32,297 nt of DNA, from contig JAIPMN010003688.1 of the NCBI GenBank assembly GCA_020650975.1, positions 1-32,297 of the forward strand. Direction: 5' to 3'. Positions 1-9,807 of this stretch are shown here, in pieces. The notes under the pieces are model-generated. The model was not told the origin of the DNA and did no database searches. It saw only the letters and a program-made list of their open reading frames with translations. The translations under genes and the position numbers were made by a program. This DNA comes from Apostichopus californicus. Taxonomy: Eukaryota; Echinodermata; Holothuroidea; Aspidochirotida; Stichopodidae. The stretch's first letter is position 1. Each line of letters opens with the position of its first letter.

Positions 1-357
1 ATCACCATCATCACCATCATCACCATCATCACCATCATCACCATCATCACCACTATCATCATCATCATCAGCATCATCATCATCATCACCATCATCACCA
101 TCATCGTCATCACCATCATCATCACCACCATCACCGTCATCGACGTCATCACCGTCAACACCATCATCAACATGATCACCATCACCACCATCACCACCAT
201 CACCATCATCACCATCACCATCACCATCATCACCATCATCATCATCATCACCATCATCACCATCATCATCACCATCATCATCACCATCATCATCGTCATC
301 ACCATCATCGTCGTTGTCGTCATGATGATGATGATGTTTTTATTATTATTATTATTT
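1..357. repeat. CAT/CAC trinucleotide microsatellite with strand switch
   Basis: A long run of CAT and CAC triplets (read also as ATC/ACC) fills 1 to about 310 with scattered CGT/CGA interruptions. After GTCGTTGTCGT the run flips to ATG triplets (322-336) and then to TTA triplets (about 338-357). The open frame across 172-399 translates only to Ile/Thr runs and is a by-product of the repeat, not a gene. The array begins at the window edge, so its true length is unknown. Confidence 0.97.
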
Positions 358-1633
358 GCCTTTCATTATAACATAATTTCATTTCTTTACTACATGTAGT
401 GATAGATTGGAACACCTACGAATTTAAAAATTTAATAAATAATCGGTGTTACCAATTTAGTTGAATCTCTGAGACAAGAATTTGTTACATCCCCATAATA
501 TACACACTTCGTATGTTTTTTTTTTTGGGGGGGGGGGAGGTCCCTTTTTTCAAGTGTTATTCCTAATGAGCAAAGAAAGCATGTATGAAACAAATATAGC
601 ACAAAAGGTAAAAGACAAATAAACTATGAAATTAAAATAGTTCACTATTTGCACTAATTTAAGTCTAATTTATAGCTTTTAATAATGTTAGTGACATATA
701 ATGTTTTTCAATTGTTTCAATTTGAAATTCGTATAAATAGAGCACATTTTCGGAGTAATGTCTTCTCAGAGGATAGTTTCAATGCATGGAATGGTTTGCC
801 TAGAATTGGTTGAGCTGTTGAAGACGGTCGATGGGTTTACTTTTTTATGAGTGCTATACTCAAACTGGAAACCTTAAAATAAGACGCGGCATGCTAAGTT
901 TCTTTTAGAGGTCTTGCGGGGGACTTATTGACTTAATCCATGTTTGCTACATTCATACTTAGTATAAGAAAACTGAGCAAGTAATATGCAATAAACTATT
1001 TCATGACAGTTGTTTTGTTCGGATATACGCTGAAACTAAGATTGTTTGCCGTTTCTTTTCACGAGAATTGGGCTTTTATCTAGATTTAACTCAACTTGCC
1101 GTGAAGACATGTTAATATTAGCAAACTCTAGAACCCCCTTTTTCCCTTGATGAAAATTAATTAACCAGTACCATTGAACTCACGCGATACATATGCGATA
1201 TACTGATCGGGCCACTTAACACGGCTATAAACCAGTGGTAACACCTCCCTGTTTGGACAAGTTTGCAACTTTTCAACAGCCTGTGATAGTTTGAGGAGCC
1301 CCACAAACCGTCTTCACCATGAAAATTTCTCCACAACCACTCCCATCTTTGAAGTATTTTCTTTTGTGGACTGAATAGAAGTAAGAACGTGCATTATTGT
1401 GCACCTTCACAACAACAACCAACGTAACACATAGGAAGCTAAGAAATACCTCAAGATCACCCATGCGCCACCCGCCAGGAAATTGTATATGAATATTCAT
1501 GACGAAAGTTACCGCAGTTCGCAGTACCTTAAATTGTCAAAGTTGTTGTGGAGTTGGAGAGTGTAAAGTGCACTCAGTACATTATTACTACACTATCTGC
1601 ACACACATATACTAGTCGTTCACGAAAATCGCA
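358..1633 (+). other. 5' flank and presumed 5' UTR of the STAR gene
   Basis: No coding region is recognised here. The segment must hold the 5' UTR and possibly the promoter of the gene starting at 1634, unless an upstream non-coding exon exists. A TATAAATA string occurs at about 732-739, nearly 900 bases before the start codon, but nothing else marks it as a functional core promoter. A T-run followed by a G-run lies at about 515-537. The last 130 bases before the ATG show no strong TATA box. The start itself sits in a good Kozak setting (purine G at -3, G at +4). Short frames on the minus strand at 1273-1500 and 1574-1777 have no family resemblance. Confidence 0.5.
515..538. repeat. T-run/G-run mononucleotide tract
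   Basis: Twelve T residues are followed directly by about eleven G residues. It is a simple mononucleotide tract, one of many poly-G or poly-C runs in this window, and is likely polymorphic in length. Confidence 0.9.
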
Positions 1634-1850
1634 ATGGAGGTAGTCAACGTGAACGCATTTGGATTTAATCCTCCTAAACCTCAACTTAGAACTATCGCAA
1701 AATTCCCAAATGCTGGTAATATGGAGGACAACACAGACAAGATAAAAATGCCTAGTACACCAGAATATTTGGCACAACTTTTAAAGGACAGAAAATCGTT
1801 GGAATATGTACCAAATGTTTTTATCCACACAGAGCGACTTTTGGACGAAG
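1634..1850 (+). CDS. Quaking/How-type STAR RNA-binding protein, coding exon 1
   Basis: This is the first coding exon of a STAR-family RNA-binding protein; the family controls splicing, stability and translation of target mRNAs as a dimer. The ATG at 1634 has a good Kozak context. Residues 1-38 are a divergent tail rich in Asn, Pro and Lys. Residues 39-72 match the QUA1 dimerisation region: TPEYLAQLLKDRK, then PNVFIHTERLLDE, the pattern of How and GLD-1 and close to QKI. The exon ends after GAC GAA G at a consensus donor (GTGAGT), one base into codon 73. That split Glu completes the DEE motif and corresponds to QKI Glu48, as I recall it, a residue needed for dimerisation. Reading on unspliced gives a stop at 1858. 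Met30 (1721) and Met39 (1748) are alternative starts. Member choice within Quaking/How/GLD-1 is uncertain, so no symbol is given. Confidence 0.95.
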
Positions 1851-1928
1851 GTGAGTAACATAGTCGACATATTGACTTCTCATCGATCTGCGTAACAGTA
1901 CAGCTTAGTAAAGCTAGCTGGTATGCGC

Positions 1929-1947
1929 ACTAACCAGAGCAGGTAAC
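1929..1947 (+). promoter_or_regulatory. Candidate bipartite Quaking response element
   Basis: ACTAAC at 1929-1934 is followed nine bases later by TAAC at 1944-1947. This fits the published STAR-protein consensus ACUAAY-N1-20-UAAY on the sense strand, 78 nt inside the intron after the exon 1 donor. STAR proteins often bind near splice sites, so autoregulation is possible. Such pairs should arise by chance about two or three times in a window this size, so the call rests mainly on position. Confidence 0.3.
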
Positions 1948-3951
1948 GAGGAAAGTGTATGACGCTAGAACATCGGTATGCCATTTGTGATGATTCGTAA
2001 TCACAAAGACATCATATTAGCTAGAAGTAATTTCATATTAACTTTATTAGTGTCAAGTCGGGCTTAGCTTCAAGTCACCAAATGCTTGGAGTACCGTTTT
2101 GAATAAGCCTAGGCTACGTCTAACTAGTTAGACCCTTCATTACTTAGGATAGCCCATGTTGCAATCGGATGACATTAAACTATATGCTAGGTATTGTAGC
2201 CTGCACGAAGTCGTAAGTCATGCGTCGCCTGCAAAGTAGGTCAACAAGTCCAATTGAAGTTGAGTAATTGGAATTATGCGCCATTAACAGTTACAGTGGC
2301 TTAAACTTAATCCCAGTTCAACTTTAAAAGTGCTGCCCAGTACAACAGCGGGATGGTACAGTTTAAAGCAAAGAACCCGTAAATTCAAACTTCAAGTTTG
2401 TATTCGATCAAAATTTCAGTGACTCAGAAAGAATATACATCCTTACCATGAAATTGAAATGGTGATACTTATAAGATTGACTGAAAATGACTTTTCAAAA
2501 ATTCTAGGTAACAAAACTATTTCATGACTAGGAAAAAAGCCTTATTTGTTATTCCTTAACAAGTTAAAGTCACAATTCAAATCTAAGCTATTTTGCAACA
2601 ATCTTTTTGCCACCATTTTGTTTTGCTGTATTTCACTTCGTTCTGCTTTAGTGGTTTCCAACTGTGAGACATTCTATCTCAATGTTGGCTTTTCTAATAG
2701 CAAGATAAAACATTAATAATGAAAAAAATCCCAAATGTGTTGAATTACAATTTTGGATTTCCAGCCAACCACAGAGTATAATTGAGTGGCAAAAGTTTCT
2801 TTTTCCAATAATGTTTGTATTTTGCTATCTACACTATCGATCTTTCTAAGTAGTTTCAAATGTTAAGCAAGTACTCTAGATTTAGTGATACTGTTTGTAT
2901 CCACATAATGGAATACCTCAAGTTGCCTTTAAAAGTTGTGAGTCTCAGTTAAAATACCTTCATTTTAATTTTAGATAATTCTTCAAAATTTCAAGGCAAG
3001 TAACAATGGTATGAGGGGAGAGTTTTTTTAAAGATAAATCTATGTATGCAGAATTACTGGAAGTAAACAGAAGTATTAAGGATTTTTGGTGGTGAATGTT
3101 TATAGGCCTTTATAAACAGTATTCAGGGACACAACCATCATTTTTGTAATGGAGGTTGGCGGGAGAGGGGGATAAGATGTTATGTCATAGAGGGGAGGGG
3201 ACTAAGGGGAGAGGTGACCCATCCCGTTGACACATTTTGATAAACATTTGAAACAATTTTAAAATTTTTGAACTGTTTGGGTTGTCATGCACATACATGT
3301 GATATATTTGTTAACGTACTGTACGATAGGACATTTTGAAATTGTCTGCCCCATGATTGAATGTGGAAAATTATATAAATATGTATACATATATTTAATC
3401 CTTACTTCAGTTTATGCTCTTGCTGCTCTCGAAAATCATTAATTGCTTTAGCATTTAGCCTCTGGTTTTGTAATTTTATAGTGAAGACATTTGATGTGGC
3501 CTTGATGATGATTACTGGCTATAGTAATCAGGTTAAAATCAAGGTGGATCTGTGTAGTATACTGCTATAAACACTAGAGTACACCAATTAAAATGGGTTT
3601 TACCATGCACTGATAGGTAGAAGATTCCATTGTGTGTTAATATAGTTGCTGTGGTGATGTGTGCGAAGTTCTTATAGGTTTGATCTTATTGCGTCTCTGT
3701 TGTTACTCATTTATACCATCAAATTTTATCGCAGTTCTACCAGTGGACTGAGTATTTGATGAGCGATTGGAACTTCCCTACCAACACATTTTACAAAATA
3801 ACAGATTTGGTTTTTTGAGCTGCTAAAGTACTACTACTACTTCTACTGTAGGTATATAGGTGTTATGTAGACAATAGACCTACCAGTGTATGAATATATA
3901 TGTATACTGTGTTGTAAATCTGAAATGGTACTTAATTAGGTACTTAGTTAA

Positions 3952-3970
3952 AAATTGTAAATTACAATTT
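3952..3970. repeat. Short perfect inverted repeat
   Basis: AAATTGTAA and TTACAATTT flank a single A. It is AT-only apart from one G and one C per arm, so chance is a reasonable explanation. Confidence 0.8.
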
Positions 3971-4080
3971 ATATGTGCACAATATTATTGTACTATACGT
4001 GAAACTTTAATTAAAACCTTAAATGTGATAATATTAGTAGATAATATTGCTGGGAATGGTTGAAAGTGGTGGGAGGAGGC

Positions 4081-4092
4081 GGGGGGGGGGGG
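4081..4092. repeat. Poly-G tract
   Basis: Twelve G residues follow a purine-rich stretch (GGTGGGAGGAGGC) from about 4067. The combined segment could form a G-quadruplex on the + strand and therefore in the pre-mRNA. Confidence 0.9.
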
Positions 4093-5204
4093 TTCGGACA
4101 GTTGTTAGAATGTATTTCCATATAGATGTTCCATAGAAATTACACAAGCAGGTCTGAAAGTCACTGCTCTTAGTATTTGATAGGTTTGTGCAACAGTGCG
4201 ATCAGATGGCTTGACTTGTACTGTTAGTCTTTCTCACCTTTCCATTGCAGGAGTTTCCATTACATGATTGATCAATGAGAAATGTATGAAGTAATACTGC
4301 TTACTGTGATTCCTTGCTAACCCATCTCCTCACATCCCTAGCATTCTCACACTACAGTGCCTAGAGTGAATTGGTGACCTTTTGACACCCTACACCCTCT
4401 ACTACAGGTCACCTTTGGTCCATGGATGTCCATCCTTCTCATGAGACCATTCCTCCACATTGGAGTGTCTAGGAGTGTTTGCCTCTGCAGACTTTGTTAT
4501 TTCTTCGGAAAGATTGTGTGTTTGGTAACCATTTTCATAGCACAGCGGGTTCTGTTACGATTTCTAAGCAGTGTACAGCCGTAATCTGTCTAGTATTGTA
4601 TTGCGACAACATGCTATATAAAAGTAGTGAACTGCCGCACTTAGTACAAGCAGGGTTACATCATCAAAATTTGAACAAAAGAGCAACATTTTCAGTATTT
4701 ATGAGCCAAAAAAAATGTCACAAGACCACAAAATATAAATAACTAAAATACCTATATTAACTCTTAAACAAACTGTCTAAATGCATAAAAAGTTTTGCAA
4801 TCTAACTCTTTAAAATGTCTGCAAAACCCTTCAAATGTCTGTGTTACTTGGCTACATGTATACAGTACACCTGTAAGGCCGATATACAGTAGCTCTAACT
4901 TACAGAACATCGTTTTTCATACATACAGTAGGCATGCATGCTACAGTGAGCATTGACAATAACAGGTCCTGTTCCTATTCTTCCAGCATAGTTGACCTTC
5001 CAAATACAATGTATAAACAGCAGGAGCCAATGATCAGCTTATTACCATAATTCATGCACCTCTTCATAGGCTTTCACAGGTGCAACTCAGTAAACAGGGC
5101 CAAGTTTGTAAGTCTCATGTGGATATCTCTTCCCTCAATGGTTCACCCCATGATCTGTCAGGTTACCCTTGCAGTGTTTTATTGGGTTATAAGCATTTCT
5201 ACCT

Positions 5205-5218
5205 CCCCCCCCCCCCCC
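5205..5218. repeat. Poly-C tract
   Basis: Fourteen consecutive C residues. It is a simple mononucleotide tract and is counted in the window-wide pattern of C and G runs. Confidence 0.9.
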
Positions 5219-5479
5219 TTTGAACTGCATCTGTCAACACTGTTATGTTTGGTTTTTACTTGGTATGTCATTTGATTTTAGTTTTGGCATCATCATTTGA
5301 GAGGGTACTGCATATATATGTATGGGATGTCTCAGAAATGACTTTGTTCTATTATGTCAAGGAAAAATTGTCCTCTTTTATTTGATTCTTTGGATGTGAT
5401 AAATGATCTGTTATGATATGAGATACTTTGTGAAATTGAATATAATAAAGGAAAACTTAAGAGGAATCTGCCAAAAGGA

Positions 5480-5496
5480 AACACACACACACACAC
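5480..5496. repeat. AC dinucleotide microsatellite
   Basis: About eight AC units followed by an A-run. It is a plain short dinucleotide repeat with no other feature. Confidence 0.9.
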
Positions 5497-6650
5497 AAAA
5501 AAAGAAAAGGAGAAGATAGAAAAAAATGTAAAGGATCCTTATTTCAAAAATAATAAAGTGATCAAATGATAAACTACTGTAGGAAAAGACTTTCAAGATA
5601 ATATTAGGTGAACTATTGTGGGATAGATATAAGATATTGCAGTTGAATTTGGTCTTAGATGTGGCATGCTGGACGATACAACAAAAAGCTTGGAAAATTT
5701 TTGCAGAATTTTCCGGCATGATGAACTGAGGACATTTCTTTGGTTACAAATTAAACAGGGAATAATAACAGGTATAGAACCGATAACTTTGAAGTGATAA
5801 ATCAGGGAAAAAAAAGTATGATCCATGAAAGGATAAAGTGTAGTTGAGAAGGGGTGTCTTATTGCAGTTTCTTTTTAATTTCAATATGCTGTAGGTTTTG
5901 ATAAAGTTGGCAACTAAACACTAACAGATTATGCTGATTAATAAACAGTAATGAGACGATCCTTTCATCTGTAAAGATTTCTGCATTTTGCCAATAAACT
6001 AATTTTCAAATCGAGGTTAACCCAACATATTCCTATTCGGTAAAGATCTCTAGCGTTGCAAGATACTGTGATTTAATGAGTGGTACAGTTTGTAACCCAG
6101 GACCCAGGTACACCAAATTTTCAGTACCACCCATGCATTGTAATTATGATAGAACTACAGTTCTGAACCCTTTCTGTGCCCGGCGGGGCTATTATGAATA
6201 AAAAGTGCGCCTTTCTCGACTTTCCTGTGTAAGTCACTGACTTTCCGTCAAACAACGGTTACAGTTTACCTAAAGCACTATGAAAACATTGATCTTTCAG
6301 AATGAATTTCCTATCAGAAGTTTTATCTTGAATTTGTCAATAGTGCTATCAGACTGGAGTGTTTGTAATTGACAGTTAAAATTGACAGATTGTTTTAACT
6401 GTATACATACATGAATGTGTAAACAGACCTTGCAAAGTTCAATCGATTTTTAAAGTGGTCGTTAACCCGAATGGGCAAGTTATGAATTTCAGAATGGAAT
6501 TTAGCTAGGACCATGCAATTAACTATGTGTGGTTTGAACGAGGTATTGTGTGCAAGCAAACCAACCGTTGGGTTTTGTTCCTAACATGAAGAGGGGGGGT
6601 GGGAGGTGGGGGCAGGGGCGGGTTGACCATTTCTGCTTTGATAAGTTTTT

Positions 6651-6709
6651 AAACCTGTGGTGTAAACTTCCATCCCTCACCTGTCTCCCTAAACCTGTGG
6701 TGTAAACTT
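6651..6709. repeat. Direct repeat of about 18 bp, period 40
   Basis: AAACCTGTGGTGTAAACT occurs at 6651-6668 and again at 6691-6708, separated by a short CT-rich spacer. It looks like a local tandem duplication shortly upstream of the LINE remnant. The spacing is too small to be a target-site duplication for that element. Confidence 0.85.
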
Positions 6710-6902
6710 TGCTGTTATAAATGAGATCATGTGTCCAAGTCTGGGACAGGGAGAGCTATTATAATATATAATAAAATAAATACCTGATTAACCTGTTCTG
6801 CAAGCCAGCATATACATGATTCAAGCAGATATATGGAGAAGATGTCACATTGCAGAACTGTTTCCTCTCTGGAGCTGTTCCACTCAACTTTTCTCTCAAG
6901 TG

Positions 6903-7317
6903 TGCACTTTGGTTTGGCTTACCAAAACCGCAACTGTCTCGTGTTCAGGACACAGCAGCTCGCATTCTAAATTTGTCGAAAGGGTCTCGTCATATTACAA
7001 ATTTACAGCGATCCTGCAAAAACTGCATTGGCTTCCTGTCACCTACAGAATTGTTTTCAAGTTAATGCTGGTTGTCTACAAGTCTCTTCACAATGTGGTG
7101 CCTTTATACATCTATGACATGCATAGAGAATATATTCCGACCCGTAATCTTCGTTCAAATGATAGGTTACTTCTCAGGGAATCTAAATCCAAACCATTCT
7201 TGGAGGGATAGATCTCTTTCAGTGGCTGCCCTGGGATTGTGGAATACGTTACCACTTGAAAAATCAAGACAGCTAGGAGTGTCTTCTTCAAAAAGAGTCT
7301 TAAAAACTCACCTTTAA
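6903..7317 (+). pseudogene. 3' end of an L2/CR1-like LINE reverse-transcriptase ORF, frameshifted
   Basis: Three adjoining pieces recall the C-terminal part of non-LTR retrotransposon ORF2 proteins. The first (about 6905-6997) reads FGLPKPQLSRVQDTAARIL. The second (about 6998-7209, shifted frame) reads LQKLHWLPVTYRIVFKL, VYKSLHNVVPLYI and TRNLRSNDRLLL. The third (about 7202-7317, back in the first frame) reads RSLSVAALGLWNTLP and LKTHL, then TAA. The order RVQ-TAAR, LHWLPV-YRI, R-LRS-D, LWN-LP, LKTHL is the usual tail of L2/CR1-clade elements, and the stop falls where those ORFs normally end. At least two frameshifts and the absence of the reverse-transcriptase core show a dead 5'-truncated copy. 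It lies in the sense orientation inside intron 1. Sequence after 7317 may be its 3' UTR, but I cannot place an end. Confidence 0.88.
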
Positions 7318-8573
7318 ATGCGAAAAGCTTAAAATTGACAAAGTATGTACAAAGGCTTGGTACTTGCTGTGTTTGCAACAACTTCATTACAAAGTATTCT
7401 GAAATCAATCATTGGGCCTCTAGAAAGAAGGTTGTGTTCCGCCCTGGGTAAAAGGACTTGTCTCCGGTTAATGTGGAGAATCAATCATTGAAATCGCAAT
7501 AACATTGGGTGTAAGCATCCTAAAGTTTACAGTCTTTGTCTAGCTTGGCCCCAAATTTCAGGATGCCAGTTTTTGCCAAACGGTTACGAATGTAAGATCT
7601 TTGATGAATGGTGTATTAAATCTACCAAGCCAGCCTAGCCATTTCCAAGCTTCCAAGGATTCTTTTTAAGTATGTAGGTCCGAAGTTTGTTAGTGTTTTC
7701 GATACACTTGCCACCCTTCTCTTCCCTCCATTTTCTCCCTCACCTTTCATTTCCAATTTGAAAAAAAAGAAAGAAAAAGTTGTCAATGTGATTAAGTATT
7801 ACTTTTAATGTTGAGAGGTTATTTTCAATAATAACTACAAAGTAAGAGATCTAGTAATCTGTTCTTTTATTTCAATTTACAGTTTTTTACCTTCATGACA
7901 GTCAAATAAGCTAGTGTATTCAGGGATAATTGATGCCACCATCATATATATATGGTTTTGTGAACTGAAGTAATAGATTATCTAATGTTTCAATGTCAGC
8001 AAAACAGATACTTTAAGAAAAAGTCGCCCAGGAAAGAACCCGGGCACGAAAACTAAACTACCGAACAGCAAAACAGATATGTTTACGTTTACTGTGCACA
8101 GTACATATGATATATGTAACAGTCTAAATCTATCAGGAAAGGTCATATTTAAAATGGAAGGAAACTGGTCTCATTAAATTGTGAGAAGGGAAGTGTGTAA
8201 TAATACAAAACAACTGGGCAGTGTACCGTAAAAATAAAGGCTTCTCAAGCACTATGAGTCCCAAGTTGTAAACAAGTTGACCTAAAGGACTATACAGTTA
8301 GTTCCCTGTTGATGTAGTTGATGTAGTTAGTTCTATGTTGATGTACAAGTAAGATTTACTTGACTGCCCTCTCACTAATCTCTGCTTAAAATATCCACAT
8401 TTCTAGTGAACCTCACTTCCCCACCTCTGAGCTGAGGTCCAAGTAGTTTCACCAGACCGGTGTTTGATTCCTGGTAAAGCGGTGTAATTGTTTTTTTGGG
8501 GGTTTTCAATAACCCTGGTTCCTGATCTGAACTTGTTGCGTCCATAACATAGCTGCAGTATGTGACATGTACA
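7318..8573. other. Intron 1 segment after the LINE: no gene seen
   Basis: The first 200-300 bases may be LINE 3' UTR. Beyond that it is unremarkable intron sequence. A stretch around 8440-8485 contains GTTTGATTCC, which faintly recalls a tRNA-type B box, but no matching A box or cloverleaf could be drawn. It could be an old tRNA-derived SINE remnant or chance. Confidence 0.5.
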
Positions 8574-8660
8574 GTGGCAGAGTTACATGGTAGAGTGACA
8601 GAGTTACATTGACAGAGTTAGGGTGACAGAGTCACGTGACAAATTTAAGTGACATGTAAC
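8574..8660. repeat. Short degenerate minisatellite, GTGACAGAGTTACAT unit
   Basis: Four to five imperfect copies of a 14-20-base unit (GTGACAGAGTTACATG and variants) run head to tail. One variant copy contains the palindrome GTCACGTGAC at 8631-8640, a perfect CACGTG E-box of the type bound by USF/TFEB factors. Whether that site is used cannot be judged from sequence. Confidence 0.8.
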
Positions 8661-8808
8661 GTTTCTCTGCCATTCTTGTCTGCTTCAGTAACTTTATTGT
8701 CAACTTTATTGTAAGTGATGGATGCTCCATCAATCTGCTCAAACTTTCATGATGTTTACAAAATAATTTTAATATTTAAACCAAGGATGTGAAGTGTAAG
8801 CCTGAACC

Positions 8809-8825
8809 AGGTTAGATGCTAACCT
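8809..8825. repeat. Small perfect hairpin sequence
   Basis: AGGTTAG and CTAACCT surround a three-base ATG loop. It is a compact stem-loop with no known role and could be chance. Confidence 0.7.
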
Positions 8826-8999
8826 ACGTAGTTGTATTATATTACTTGAGGTATTACTGCGCTGACAGTACTTATAATGCAAGTTATAGACACGTTTTTA
8901 AGTCAACACCACATCACTCTGTCAAATTATTGACATTGGGTTTTTTCCAATTTCCTAACTCACATGCCATTGTTTTCTATAGGAGGTACTCATTAAGTC

Positions 9000-9640
9000 A
9001 TACATGATTAGAGTAGTTCATAGAGCATTAATGGGCAACAGTGTGTTGTTATTGTTCTGTTAGGTTTTGCTGTACAGGTGTACCACTAGTCTATATAAAT
9101 TGAAAAATTTGGTGTACCGTACAGTTACAGAGTTCAGCACCTACTGTACTGTAATATGGAGCATGAATGGGGGGCAACAGTGTATCATTATTGTTCTGTC
9201 AGGATTTGGTGTATCGGTATACTGTTGTATAGTATCTATTAGTCTATATAAATTGAAGGATTTGGTGTACAGTACAGTTACAGAGTTCAGCACATACTGT
9301 ACTGTAATATGGAGCATGAATGGGCAACAGTATGTCGTTATTGTTCGGTCAGGATTTGGTTTACAGACCTACTACAGTGCTCACCTCTATATTTGTGATT
9401 TGGTGTACAGTACAGTTACATAGTTCAGCACCTTCTGTACTGTAATATGGAGCATGATTGGGGCAACAGTGTGTCGTTATTGTTCTGTCAGGTTTTGGTG
9501 TACAGGTATACAGCTGTACAGCATCTACTAGTCTATATATAAGTTGAAGGATTAATGTTCAACAGTATGTTGTTATTCTGTCAGGATTTGGTTTACAGGT
9601 ATACAACAGTGCTCACCTATATATTTGTGATTTGGTGTAC
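9000..9640. repeat. Tandem array of about 140-150 bp, 4 to 5 copies
   Basis: The landmark GGGCAACAGT/TGTTATTGTTCTGTCAGG recurs with starts near 9031, 9170, 9321, 9460 and, shortened, 9553. Each unit continues with TTTGGTGTACAGGTATAC, CTAGTCTATATAAATTGAAGG and TACAGTTACAGAGTTCAGCAC blocks. Spacing is about 139, 150, 140 and 93 bases, so the last unit is deleted internally. The frame open over 9067-9423 is carried by the repeat and translates the same peptide blocks twice. It is not considered a gene. Confidence 0.9.
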
Positions 9641-9787
9641 ACATACATGATAGGTCCTGTTATTACAATTACAACTACTGTATACATCATCAGCTCTAGT
9701 ACTAGTACTCTTGGCTCCGCCTCACTGCTGTTGCTATGTCTGTCAATAGTGATCGGTTTTGTTCGCCGGTGTCACCTGGTAGCAATG

Positions 9788-9807
9788 CATCATCATCATC
9801 ATCATCA
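9788..9807. repeat. CAT trinucleotide microsatellite
   Basis: About six CAT units. It is the same motif class as the large array at the start of the window. Confidence 0.9.

Larger units (their letters stand above)
1948..6650. other. Intron 1, proximal part: no gene seen
   Basis: Ordinary AT-rich intron sequence. It holds G-rich patches near 3160-3210, a G12 run (4081-4092), a C14 run (5205-5218), an AC dinucleotide run (about 5480-5496) and a 19-base perfect inverted repeat (3952-3970). The frames at 4479-4742, 5054-5275 and the minus-strand 5411-5826 frames show no conserved motif and differ in no way from chance frames. Confidence 0.7.

Noticed and set aside
172..399. 75-codon Ile/Thr frame at the window start
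   Set aside because: It is a direct translation of the CAT/CAC microsatellite.
732..739. TATAAATA as the promoter TATA box
   Set aside because: It is nearly 900 bases from the start codon in AT-rich DNA, where such strings are common; no transcript evidence.
8420..8490. Possible tRNA or tRNA-derived SINE (B-box-like GTTTGATTCC)
   Set aside because: No A box at the right distance and no cloverleaf could be drawn.
9067..9423. 118-codon open frame
   Set aside because: It is contained in the 140-bp tandem array and repeats the same peptide blocks; no family resemblance and no splice context.
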